Origin: Gephyromycinifex aptenodytis
GTDB lineage: Bacteria; Actinomycetota; Actinomycetes; Actinomycetales; Dermatophilaceae
Length of the DNA stretch: 64,000 bases
Direction of reading: 5' to 3'
Assembly: GCF_012277275.1 (NCBI RefSeq)
Contig: NZ_CP051155.1
Location: forward strand, 682,001-746,000
Shown here: piece by piece, positions 53,915 to 61,888 of the stretch
Numbering within the stretch: position 1 is the first letter of the stretch
Layout of the letters: each line of letters opens with the position of its first letter
Program-made: the position numbers and the translations under genes
Notes under the pieces: generated by a model
Databases searched by the model: none
What the model was told of the DNA's origin: nothing
Seen by the model: the letters and a program-made list of their open reading frames with translations, nothing else

Positions 53915-55645
53915 TTAGAACATCACGTTGAGCACAAGGACCATGGCAAGCGCAATGCAGGCCAGAGGCACCGTGCGCTGGTAGAAGGGCAGCTTCGCCT
54001 CTTCGATGTCGACGAGGTCTTCCTTGGGGGTCTCGGAATACACCAGACCCTTCAGCGAACCTTCCGGCTTGGGCTCGGTCATCAACGACACGACAACGCT
54101 GACGACGATATCCACAACGAAAGCAGTGGTCGCAGCAGCGAAGGCCAGACCCTGGCCGGGGAGTTCGAACCAGCCCAGGAACTTGGACCCGTACCACAGG
54201 GTGATGGCGGAAACCGTTCCGGCGACCAAACCCGCCCATCCAGCAGTGGAGGTCATTCGCTTCCAGAACATACCGAGGATGAACGTGGCGAACAGCGGAG
54301 CGTTGAAGAAGCCGAACAGCGTCTGCAGATACTCCATGACGTTGCCGAACTGGCCTGCGATCAGCGCGGTGAAGATCGCGATGATGGTGGCGGCCAGCGT
54401 CGCCAGCCGACCGGTACGCAGGTAGTAGCTGTCTTCACGGTCCTTGACGACATAGGTCTGCCAAAGGTCGTAGCTGAAAACGGTGTTGAAGGCCGAGATG
54501 TTGGCGGCCATACCTGCCATGAAGGCAGCGAGCAGGCCTGCGATGGCCAGACCGAGCAGACCGTTGGGCAGTACTTCGCGCATGAGCAGCAACAGCGAGT
54601 CGTTGTAGGTGACCCCGTTGACATTGCCACCGCCGGCCGCCTTGAGATCGCTGATCTCCTGAACGGTGACCGCGGCGATCATGCCCGGGACGATGACGAT
54701 GAACGGAACGAACATCTTGGGGAAGGCGCCGATGATCGGCGTCTTGCGCGCGGCCGAGATGGAGTTGCTGGCCATCGCCCGCTGGACCTCAACGAAGTTC
54801 GTGGTCCAGTACCCGAAGGAGAGCACGAAACCGAGACCGAACACGATGCCCACCGCCGACATCACGGGGTTATCGAAGCCGGAAAGAGCCTGGCCGGGCC
54901 AGGACTCGAGCTGCTGCGCGGCTGGCGTGACCGTGTCCGGGTGAGCGGCAGCGGCCTGGGTGATCTTGTCGGTGAGCCCGCTCCAGCCGCCCACTCGGTG
55001 TAGACCGATCAGGGTCAGCGGCAGCAACGCCGCAACGATGACGAAGAACTGCAGGACCTCGTTGTAGATCGCCGCCGACAGACCGCCAAGGGTGATGTAA
55101 GACAGCACGATGGCAGCGGCCACGATGAGAGAAACCCATTGCGGCCAACCGAGCAGCGCGTTGACGATCGTGGCGAGCAGGTAGAGGTTCACACCGGCGA
55201 TGAGCAGCTGAGCCAGGGCGAACGAAACGGAGTTCACCAGGTGCGCACCGGGACCGAACCGGCGCAGCATGAACTCCGGTACCGACCGGACCTTAGATCC
55301 GTAATAGAACGGCATCATCACGACGCCGAGGAACAGCATCGCCGGAATGGCCCCGACCCAGAAGTAGTGCACGGTCGGCATACCGAACTGGGCGCCGGTG
55401 GCACTCATACCCATGATTTCTACCGCGCCGAGGTTGGCGGAGATGAACGCCAATCCGGTGACCCAGGCCGGCAGCGACCGCCCGGAGAGGAAGAAGTCGA
55501 TGGAATCCGAGACCTGGCGCCTGGCCATGAACCCGATGCCGATGACAAAAACGAAGTAGAGCGCGATAAGCGAGTAATCGAGCGCGGTGGCCTCGATTAA
55601 CGTATCTGCCGCTGGAACAGCGGCCAAGGCGGGCAAAGACTGCAC
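53915..55645 (-). CDS. Sodium:solute symporter (SSS family), probable galactose/sugar uptake
   Basis: 576 residues from the GTG at 55645, with AAAGGAGAA eight bases upstream. It has about 14 membrane helices with SSS features: DYSLIALYFVFVIGIGFMARRQVSDSIDFFLSGRSLPAWVTGLAFISANLGAVEIMGMS, GLSAAIYNEVLQFF, SFGYWTTNFVEVQRAMAS, LPNGLLGLAIAGLLAAFMAGMAANISAFNTVFSYDLW. The last is the Na+-site helix region (SGLT-like). The arrangement resembles vSGLT-type sugar symporters. Context (galM upstream, galK downstream) supports galactose uptake. The upstream part of the longer open frame is not coding. Confidence 0.92.
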   Translation of the reverse strand: MQSLPALAAVPAADTLIEATALDYSLIALYFVFVIGIGFMARRQVSDSIDFFLSGRSLPAWVTGLAFISANLGAVEIMGMSATGAQFGMPTVHYFWVGAIPAMLFLGVVMMPFYYGSKVRSVPEFMLRRFGPGAHLVNSVSFALAQLLIAGVNLYLLATIVNALLGWPQWVSLIVAAAIVLSYITLGGLSAAIYNEVLQFFVIVAALLPLTLIGLHRVGGWSGLTDKITQAAAAHPDTVTPAAQQLESWPGQALSGFDNPVMSAVGIVFGLGFVLSFGYWTTNFVEVQRAMASNSISAARKTPIIGAFPKMFVPFIVIVPGMIAAVTVQEISDLKAAGGGNVNGVTYNDSLLLLMREVLPNGLLGLAIAGLLAAFMAGMAANISAFNTVFSYDLWQTYVVKDREDSYYLRTGRLATLAATIIAIFTALIAGQFGNVMEYLQTLFGFFNAPLFATFILGMFWKRMTSTAGWAGLVAGTVSAITLWYGSKFLGWFELPGQGLAFAAATTAFVVDIVVSVVVSLMTEPKPEGSLKGLVYSETPKEDLVDIEEAKLPFYQRTVPLACIALAMVLVLNVMF

Positions 55646-55765
55646 CCCGGTTCTCCTTTGACTTGGGTGACGCACCAGGTGACAGAGGGGACCTGGGCGG
55701 CGGTGGCACCGACGGTACACCCCGGATGCAAACGCCGATCAGGGCCCTATCGTTTTGCCCCCGGG

Positions 55766-55787
55766 GCTCGGGACCAGATGCCCGAGC
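55766..55787 (-). terminator. Hairpin after galM
   Basis: GCTCGGG (55766-55772) and CCCGAGC (55781-55787), 8-nt loop, 7 bp beyond the galM stop. No T-tract, so read-through to the symporter is possible. Confidence 0.45.
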
Positions 55788-55794
55788 GCCGTAC

Positions 55795-56757
55795 TCAACC
55801 CTGAATTCCCCACCGGGCCGTCCAGGTACCACCCGGCTGCAGAGTGATCAGGTCGCGCCCACTTTCAAAAGCGCGCGGGGGGCAGGTCATCGGTTCGACC
55901 GCCACCCCGGAGGCGCGGGAGAGTTTGCCCGGCAGCGGGTCACCGGTGAAGACCTGAGCCCACGGGAAGGCGTCCGCCTGCGCCCAGAGCACCGTTGAGC
56001 GGTCCGCGTGACTCAGCCGGACCCGCCAACACCCATCCGGGTCAGCCTCGAAGTCGGTGTAGGCCAGGTCGAGCGCGGTCTGCCCCAGGGGGCGCGGCTC
56101 GCGCAAATCGAGGGCCCCATCCACCGGCACGGGCTCGGCGTCCAGGCTCGGCAAGAGCCGTTCGGGGTCCACGAGCAACCGCGAGCGGGCCGGGACGTGC
56201 AGGGAGGCGTCATCGACGCGTGCTTCGCCAGCCGTCAGATAAGGGTGGGCCCCGTAACCGAAAGGTGCCGGTTGCGAGCCCAGGTTCGTCACCTTCGGGG
56301 TGATGCTCAGACCGTCCCGAGTCAGGGCGTACTCGGTGGACACATCCAGGATCCAGTCCCAACCCGGCTGCGGCGCCAGCACCATGCCGACCACGAGACG
56401 ATCCGCGCAACGTTCACGAAGATCCCAGCGCGCCCAGGAGACCAGGCCGTGGGACGCGTTATGCCGCTCCGGCTCGGTGAGGCTCAGCTGCCGTTCGACC
56501 CCGCCGAAGCGGTAGCTGCCATCTGCGATGCGGTTCGGCCACGGAACGAGAATCTGCCCGCGGCCGCTGTCACACATGTCGTGTTCGCCGTAGCCGTACA
56601 GCAGGGGCACCCCGGCGCGGGTGAGCGCGCGCACACCGCCACCGACCTGCACCACCACTGCCGAGAGATCCCCGCAGGAGATGCTCCACTGTTCCCCGCT
56701 TGCCAAAACTTGCCTCGAGCCAGCCATGGGATCAACGTACGCTGCCTCACCGCTCAT
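55795..56757 (-). CDS. galM: Aldose 1-epimerase family protein
   Basis: 320 residues. Galactose-mutarotase fold: VGGGVRALTRAGVPLLYGY, GQILVPWPNRIADGSYRFGG, ERHNASHGLVSWARW (catalytic His region), PFGYGAHPYLTAGEARVDD (second His), and VAVEPMTCPPRAFESG with the conserved catalytic Glu. It interconverts alpha and beta anomers of galactose or glucose. First gene of the gal module; the stop lies 149 bp before the symporter start. The ATG at 56757 or 56727 could be the start; neither has a strong ribosome site. Confidence 0.9.
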   Translation of the reverse strand: MSGEAAYVDPMAGSRQVLASGEQWSISCGDLSAVVVQVGGGVRALTRAGVPLLYGYGEHDMCDSGRGQILVPWPNRIADGSYRFGGVERQLSLTEPERHNASHGLVSWARWDLRERCADRLVVGMVLAPQPGWDWILDVSTEYALTRDGLSITPKVTNLGSQPAPFGYGAHPYLTAGEARVDDASLHVPARSRLLVDPERLLPSLDAEPVPVDGALDLREPRPLGQTALDLAYTDFEADPDGCWRVRLSHADRSTVLWAQADAFPWAQVFTGDPLPGKLSRASGVAVEPMTCPPRAFESGRDLITLQPGGTWTARWGIQG

Positions 56758-56807
56758 CCGGTGGCAGGCCCGGTTCGGGCGCGCAGATATGAATGCGGGG
56801 AACAGCA

Positions 56808-56843
56808 CGGCGGGCCGCCCCTTGGAACTGGGACGGCCCGCCG
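56808..56843 (-). terminator. Terminator of rpsT
   Basis: CGGCGGGCCG (56808-56817) and CGGCCCGCCG (56834-56843), exact 10-bp arms with a 16-nt loop, 22 bp beyond the rpsT stop. Confidence 0.65.
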
Positions 56844-56864
56844 ATGAGTGCGCTACGGCACGGA

Positions 56865-57125
56865 TCAGAGCTGGTTGAACACCTTCGCCATGGCAGCCTT
56901 CTTGTTGGCGGCCTGGTTCTTGTGGATAACGCCCTTGCCAGCGGCCTTGTCGAGCCGGCGGCCGGCCTGACGCAGGGCAGCCTCGGCAGCCTCTTTGTCG
57001 CCAGCAGCAGCAGCTTCGCGGAACTTACGGTTCCACGTACGCAGCTCAGACTTGTACGCCCGGTTGCGCTCGGTGCGCTTGGCGTTGGTCTTGATGCGCT
57101 TGATCTGCGACTTGATATTCGCCAT
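56865..57125 (-). CDS. rpsT: 30S ribosomal protein S20
   Basis: 86 residues, highly basic: [37 protein letters not shown] at the N-terminus and [27 protein letters not shown] at the C-terminus are unmistakable S20. It binds 16S rRNA early in 30S assembly. The ATG at 57125 has a GAGAG site. Its 139-bp leader starts from a candidate promoter at 57261-57289. Confidence 0.98.
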   Translation of the reverse strand: MANIKSQIKRIKTNAKRTERNRAYKSELRTWNRKFREAAAAGDKEAAEAALRQAGRRLDKAAGKGVIHKNQAANKKAAMAKVFNQL

Positions 57126-57260
57126 GGTCCACTCTCATTTCCGGTCGTTCGGCTGTCGGAGGACAGGCCCGCCCTCGAATCCGGCAGTGGTGAGTTGCCG
57201 GGCAAAAGCGGACTGCTTGACGCGTGTAAGCGCACGACCTGGGCGCACACGCAAGGGGTA

Positions 57261-57289
57261 ACGCTACCAGCGCGGGAGCGTGGTCCCAA
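57261..57289 (-). promoter_or_regulatory. Candidate rpsT promoter
   Basis: On the minus strand TTGGGA (57289-57284) and TAGCGT (57266-57261) are separated by exactly 17 bp, about 140 bp ahead of rpsT. The -35 shares two bases with the T-tract of the holA terminator. Confidence 0.5.
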
Positions 57290-57306
57290 AAAGTCGGCTA
57301 AGCCGA
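57288..57306 (-). terminator. Intrinsic terminator after holA
   Basis: Minus strand TCGGC-TTA-GCCGA followed by CTTTTT: a 5-bp stem, triloop and five-T tail, about 45 bp beyond the holA stop. Small, but it has the classic form. Confidence 0.55.
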
Positions 57307-57349
57307 GCGGTCAAGGTCGACACACGACGTGCGCTGGACGAAGCGGGGC

Positions 57350-58327
57350 TCAGCGCTGCCGACGTAGCTCGCAGATGGTCCACACCGCATGTTCCACGGC
57401 ATAGACCGGATCGCGACCGCCACCTTTGACGGCGAAGTCGGCGGCGGCAACCGCCTGGATGGCAGCGCCGAGAGCCTCGACATCCCAGCCCTGCAGCGAC
57501 CGGCGAGCTCGCTCGATCTGCCACGGCGCCATTCCCAGCCCTTTGGCCAGCTGTCCGGTGGGGCCACGACCGGCCCCGGCCACCTTGATCAGCTGGCGCA
57601 GTTGCACGGCCAGAACCGCAACGATCGGCACCGGGTCGACCCCGGAGGCCAGCGCGTGGCGCAGCAGCCGCAACGCTTCGGCGCTGTTGCCCGCCACGGC
57701 CGCGTCGGCGACCCGAAAACCCGTGGCGTCGACCCGTCCCCCGTGGTAGCGGTGCACGGTGTCCTCGTCGATGACCCCGGTGGTGTCGTCGATGAGTTGT
57801 TTGCAGGCCGATGCCAGTTCGCGTACGTCCCGACCGACGGCCTCGATCAAGGAGCGCACCGCACCCGCAGTGGCCTTGCGCCCGGCCCGGCGGAACTCGT
57901 GGGTGGCGAAGTCGGTCTTGTCCTTATCGGATTTGATCGCAGGGGCTTCGATGACGCGCGCCCCCGACTTCTTCATGGCCTCCAACACCTTCTTGCCGCG
58001 GTTGCCACCTTTGTGCAGCGCGACCAGGGTCACGTCCTCGACCGGGGACTTCAGGAAGCCCAGCAGGTCGGACTGCAGGTCCTCCCCCGCCTCGTCGACG
58101 TCGCTGACCACGAGCGCCTTGGCACCACCGAACAGAGACGGCGCGCTCTGCATCCCGACCTGGCCTGGTTCGTAGGCGGCGCCGTAGAGGCGGACCACCT
58201 CCAGGTCTGACTGGGTGCAGCGCAGTGCGTCCAGCGTGGATTCCAGCGCCCGTTCGGCGATGACGGCTTCCGGGCCGCTGATGAGTACCAGCGGCGGCAC
58301 ACCTGAGGCGGGCGGGGCAGAGGTCAC
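57350..58327 (-). CDS. holA: DNA polymerase III delta subunit
   Basis: About 325 residues from the GTG at 58327 (an ATG at 58378 is possible). Delta-subunit pattern: PLVLISGPEAVIAERALESTLDAL, VRLYGAAYEPGQVGMQSAPSLFGGAKALVVSDVDEAGEDLQSDLLGFL, then IEAPAIKSDKDKTDFATHEFRRAG, RDVRELASACKQLIDDTTGVIDEDTV and the C-terminal collar domain (QLAKGLGMAPWQIERARRSLQGWD). It opens the beta clamp in the clamp loader. Located just upstream of rpsT, as in many bacteria (holA-rpsT). Confidence 0.93.
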   Translation of the reverse strand: MTSAPPASGVPPLVLISGPEAVIAERALESTLDALRCTQSDLEVVRLYGAAYEPGQVGMQSAPSLFGGAKALVVSDVDEAGEDLQSDLLGFLKSPVEDVTLVALHKGGNRGKKVLEAMKKSGARVIEAPAIKSDKDKTDFATHEFRRAGRKATAGAVRSLIEAVGRDVRELASACKQLIDDTTGVIDEDTVHRYHGGRVDATGFRVADAAVAGNSAEALRLLRHALASGVDPVPIVAVLAVQLRQLIKVAGAGRGPTGQLAKGLGMAPWQIERARRSLQGWDVEALGAAIQAVAAADFAVKGGGRDPVYAVEHAVWTICELRRQR

Positions 58328-58403
58328 GCTGCCCAGCTTGGCATGCTCGCCGCAGCCTCGGCCATCCCACCGGCTCACCGCCCAGCCGACCCGCGCGCCA
58401 GGC

Positions 58404-60692
58404 TCACAACCCGAGCAGACGCAAGCGAGTTTCCACCAACCCCACGGCGAGCTCGAGATGTTCGGACAACTCTTGGGGGCTCAACCCCAGTTCGATGCCG
58501 TCCTTGAGTTCTTCATCCTCCTCGCGGGTCCAGGCGTGCCCGCCGGTCACCGCGGTCCGTTCCCGGGGCGCGGTCGGGGCACCGGTGGCGATGGCCTCAC
58601 TGACCTTGGGCGCAGGAGGGTGTTCGGTCTCCCCCGCCTCCAGCTTCGCCGGGTCCTGTTCCAGGACTGCTCCCACCCCGCGCGGCGCCGGTTTGAGATG
58701 TGGAACCACGGGCGCGGCGCCCGCGTCCAGGCGACGCAGCGACTCCAGCACCCGTTGAGTGTTCGTGGTCGGCCAGAACGGCGGTAGCGAGCGCTGCAGG
58801 AAGCCGGCATAGCGGGCGCTGATCATCCGGGAGTCCAAGAAGGCGACCACCCCTTTGTCGTCGCTGCGGCGAATGAGGCGCCCCGCTCCCTGGGCAAGCC
58901 GCAGCGCTGCGTGCGTCACCGAGACGGCCATGAAGCCATTGCCACCCCGGCGGGCGATGGCCTGTGTGCGGGCCGAGGCGAGCGGGTCATCCGGTCGCGG
59001 GAACGGGATCCGGTCGATGACGACGAGTTGGCAGGCCGGGCCTGGCACGTCCACGCCTTGCCACAGCGTCAAGGTCCCGAACAGGCAGGTTTTCGCGTCG
59101 GCAGCGAAATCTCGCACCAATGTGCTGATCTGATCCTCACCTTGGCACAGGATCGGGAACTCCTGGCCCAACCGGGCCCGCATCTGCTCGGCGGCGTTCT
59201 GCGCGGCGCGCATGGAGGAGAACAGGCCCAGGGTGCGCCCACCGGCGGCGCGGATGAGGTCCTCTAACTCCTGGAGCATGTCCGGGTGCGGTCCTTCACG
59301 CCCCGGGGGCGGCAGGTGTGCGGCCACGTAGGCGATGCCCTGGCGCGGGTAGTCAAAGGGGCTACCCACATCCAGGCAGGTCCAGGGCGGGGCTCCGGCT
59401 CCGCGTAGTCCCATCGTGCCGGCCACCGCATCGAAGCTGCCGCCCAGTTCGATCGTCGCCGAGGTCAGCACGACGGTGCGTTCCGAGAACAGCTTTTCGC
59501 GCAGATCCATCGCCACACTCATCGGGGCGACCCGCAGCGCAGGGCCGCGGTTGGGGTTCTGTGTCACCCAGGCCACGTCCAGCTCGCGTTCTTCGAGCAA
59601 GCGGTCCACGACATCGACGAGTTCATCCACCGCTGCCCGGGCCAACGCCCGGGCGCCATCGGCCGAATCAGCGGCCTTGGCCTGTCCCGACTCCGGTTTC
59701 AAGCCGCTCTGCACCCCTCGGGCCGACTCGCGGACCCGGCTCAGCGCTGCGGCCAGCGACTCCGGCAGACAGCTGAGACGGCCTTCGGGTAGCGGCGCCA
59801 GGGCTTCGGAGAGCACCTCGGCGGTCGCGCCCAGATCGTCGGTATCGGCCAGTCGCGCCGCGCGGCGTGCGGCGGCGCTCACCGCGCCGGGAGTCAACTC
59901 GTCGGTGACCGTGGCGGTGACCCGGTCGACCAGTTCATGGGCCTCATCGATGACCAGCAGGTCGTGCTCGGGCAGCATTGATCGACCCTCGAATGCGTCG
60001 ATCGCCATGAAGCTGTGGTTGGTGACGACGACGTCGACGTCTTTGGCGGCAGCCCGGGAAGTCTCCACGAAACATTCCGAGACCATCGGGCAGCGCGAAC
60101 CGAGACATTCCTTAGCCGAGACCGACACCTGGCGCCAGGCCCGTTCAGTGACACCGGGGACCAGTTCGTCGCGATCCCCGGAGTCGCTCTCCTGCGCCCA
60201 CTGCCGCAGCCGCACCACTTCGGCACCCAAGGCCGAGCTCGGCGCTTCCTCGGGCTCGGCGCCGACGGTGAACAGACCCGAGGATGCGAACAGCGCGCCC
60301 TCATCATCGGGGAAACCCCCGTCCAGTTTGTGCTTGCACAGGTAGTTCCGCCGCCCCTTGACCAGGGCGTACGTGGGGCGGCGGCCGAGCAGTGGCGCCA
60401 GCGCGCCAGCCAGGCGCGGCATGTCTCGGTCGACGATCTGGGCCTGTAGTGCCAACGTCGCGGTGGCCACTACTGCCGGTTTCGAGGTGGCGACGGCGTG
60501 CGCGACCGCCGGGACGAGGTAGGCCAGCGACTTGCCGGTACCCGTCCCAGCTTGCACGAGCAGGTGTTCCTCGGCAGCTACCGCGTCCTGGACCGCGAGC
60601 GCCATCTGGACCTGGCCGGGGCGTTCGCTGCCGCCCACTGCGGCTACAGCGGCGCGCAACATCTCAGGTAGATCGGATCCAGGCACCAGCAC
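58404..60692 (-). CDS. ATP-dependent DNA helicase, DinG/YoaA (XPD-like) family
   Basis: 762 residues, GTG start at 60692 (weak ribosome site; a GTG two codons later is possible). Walker A QAGTGTGKS (residues 47-55); four Cys for the Fe-S cluster in NYLCKHK, KECLGSRCP and SECF; DEAH (LLVIDEAHEL); SAT (VVLTSATIELGG); motif V/VI GTLTLWQGVDVPG and QGAGRLIRRSDDKG. This is the DinG superfamily 2 helicase that unwinds 5'-tailed duplexes, R-loops and forks. The C-terminal 110 residues form a variable extension (TREEDEELKDGIELGLSPQELSEHLEL). It lies 77 bp upstream of holA. Confidence 0.94.
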   Translation of the reverse strand: MLVPGSDLPEMLRAAVAAVGGSERPGQVQMALAVQDAVAAEEHLLVQAGTGTGKSLAYLVPAVAHAVATSKPAVVATATLALQAQIVDRDMPRLAGALAPLLGRRPTYALVKGRRNYLCKHKLDGGFPDDEGALFASSGLFTVGAEPEEAPSSALGAEVVRLRQWAQESDSGDRDELVPGVTERAWRQVSVSAKECLGSRCPMVSECFVETSRAAAKDVDVVVTNHSFMAIDAFEGRSMLPEHDLLVIDEAHELVDRVTATVTDELTPGAVSAAARRAARLADTDDLGATAEVLSEALAPLPEGRLSCLPESLAAALSRVRESARGVQSGLKPESGQAKAADSADGARALARAAVDELVDVVDRLLEERELDVAWVTQNPNRGPALRVAPMSVAMDLREKLFSERTVVLTSATIELGGSFDAVAGTMGLRGAGAPPWTCLDVGSPFDYPRQGIAYVAAHLPPPGREGPHPDMLQELEDLIRAAGGRTLGLFSSMRAAQNAAEQMRARLGQEFPILCQGEDQISTLVRDFAADAKTCLFGTLTLWQGVDVPGPACQLVVIDRIPFPRPDDPLASARTQAIARRGGNGFMAVSVTHAALRLAQGAGRLIRRSDDKGVVAFLDSRMISARYAGFLQRSLPPFWPTTNTQRVLESLRRLDAGAAPVVPHLKPAPRGVGAVLEQDPAKLEAGETEHPPAPKVSEAIATGAPTAPRERTAVTGGHAWTREEDEELKDGIELGLSPQELSEHLELAVGLVETRLRLLGL

Positions 60693-60819
60693 AGCCTAAG
60701 CGCGTGGGCACCGCGCGCTCTCCCGGCACACACAGCGCCTGAGGTCAGCCGCCGACCGAGGACAGCGCGCCCGGAGGCGCTCCAGGTGCGAACTCGCCGA
60801 CGGGGCCTGCGTTCGGGGC

Positions 60820-61866
60820 TCAACCCGAGCCGGTGAAGGCGCTCGGGGTGAGCGCGCGCAAGAAGATGACCTGGTCTGCGGGCTCTTTCGTAGGAACCTT
60901 GACGAACCCGGGCAGACGCCCCACCTCGCGATAACCCAAGGCGCTCAGCAAGCCTTCGGCGCGCGGGTCCCCCTGCGTTTCGGCAGCCACCAGTTCGACC
61001 TGCGGATGTTCACGTCGCAGCAGGCCGTGCAGGCCGGCCAACAACATCCGGCCGTGGCCTCGGCCCGGGGTGCGCACACAGAGGTGACTCACGGTGGCGG
61101 TGTGCGCGTGCGTGCCGATGCCCACGACGGCCCACCCGCATCCGATGAGCTGACCGTCGTGGGCCCGCAAAGTGAGCAGCACGCTCTCCTCGCGCGCCAG
61201 CGCGAGCAGCATCCGGCGCACGGCCGGTGAGGTCCCGCCGGGTGAGGACGCTGCGGGGTGATCACGCAGCAGCGACACGATTTCTTCCGCCAGCCCAGGC
61301 TCGCCAGCCTGCTCGGGGCTGATCGGGACCAGGGTGGGTGAGACCCACCGGCCATAACGTGATCCGGAGGCGGCCGACCCGTCCGGGTCCAGCGCGTCGC
61401 GGGGTTCGGTGCAGACCAGGCCGGCAGCTTCGGCCGAGCGGATCGAGGCGGTGTTGTCGAATCGGATGACCCCGTGCACGGCGGGTTCCGGCAGCCATTC
61501 GCAGGCCCAGGCCAGGGTGGCTTTGGCGGCCTCGGCGCCGAATCCGTAACCGTGGGCACCGTAGGAGAGCCGGTAATACAGGTTGAGCCCCGTGCTTTCG
61601 CGGCGCACCCCCGCGAACCCCAGCTGCGCCCCCGTGTGCCGGTCCTCCACGAGCCAATAGCAGATGCCGTCGCGCTCCCAGCTGCGAAGCCACCCGGTGA
61701 ACTCGGCAAGAGACTCGGCACCGGTGCTTCGCCGCGCTCCGGGCACCGAGAACAACCGCGCATCCGAATGAACCGCGTGGTGAAAGGCTGCGTCCTGCAT
61801 CTGCGGAGGACGCAGCCGTAGCCGCTCGGTCTCCACGACGCAGGGCCATGGGCGGTTCCCGCTCAT
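60820..61866 (-). CDS. Tandem GNAT acetyltransferase (RimJ-like plus second GNAT domain)
   Basis: 348 residues with two GNAT folds. Domain 1 (about 1-175) is of the RimJ/RimL type: ETERLRLRPPQMQDAAFHHAVHSD, LGFAGVRRESTGLNLYYRLSYGAHGYGFGAEAAKATLAWACE, with VIRFDNTASIRSAEAAGLV. Domain 2 (about 195-348) has SHLCVRTPGRGHGRMLLAGLHGLLRREHPQVELVAAETQGDPRAEGLLSALGYREVG, with an acetyl-CoA P-loop-like RTPGRGHGRML. Either one acts on two substrates or one half is a regulator. Target unknown. It is 22 bp upstream of hflX on the opposite flank of its stop, same strand, but divergence in role is not clear. Confidence 0.9.
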   Translation of the reverse strand: MSGNRPWPCVVETERLRLRPPQMQDAAFHHAVHSDARLFSVPGARRSTGAESLAEFTGWLRSWERDGICYWLVEDRHTGAQLGFAGVRRESTGLNLYYRLSYGAHGYGFGAEAAKATLAWACEWLPEPAVHGVIRFDNTASIRSAEAAGLVCTEPRDALDPDGSAASGSRYGRWVSPTLVPISPEQAGEPGLAEEIVSLLRDHPAASSPGGTSPAVRRMLLALAREESVLLTLRAHDGQLIGCGWAVVGIGTHAHTATVSHLCVRTPGRGHGRMLLAGLHGLLRREHPQVELVAAETQGDPRAEGLLSALGYREVGRLPGFVKVPTKEPADQVIFLRALTPSAFTGSG

Positions 61867-61888
61867 GGCAGGCAGCGTATCCGGCCAA

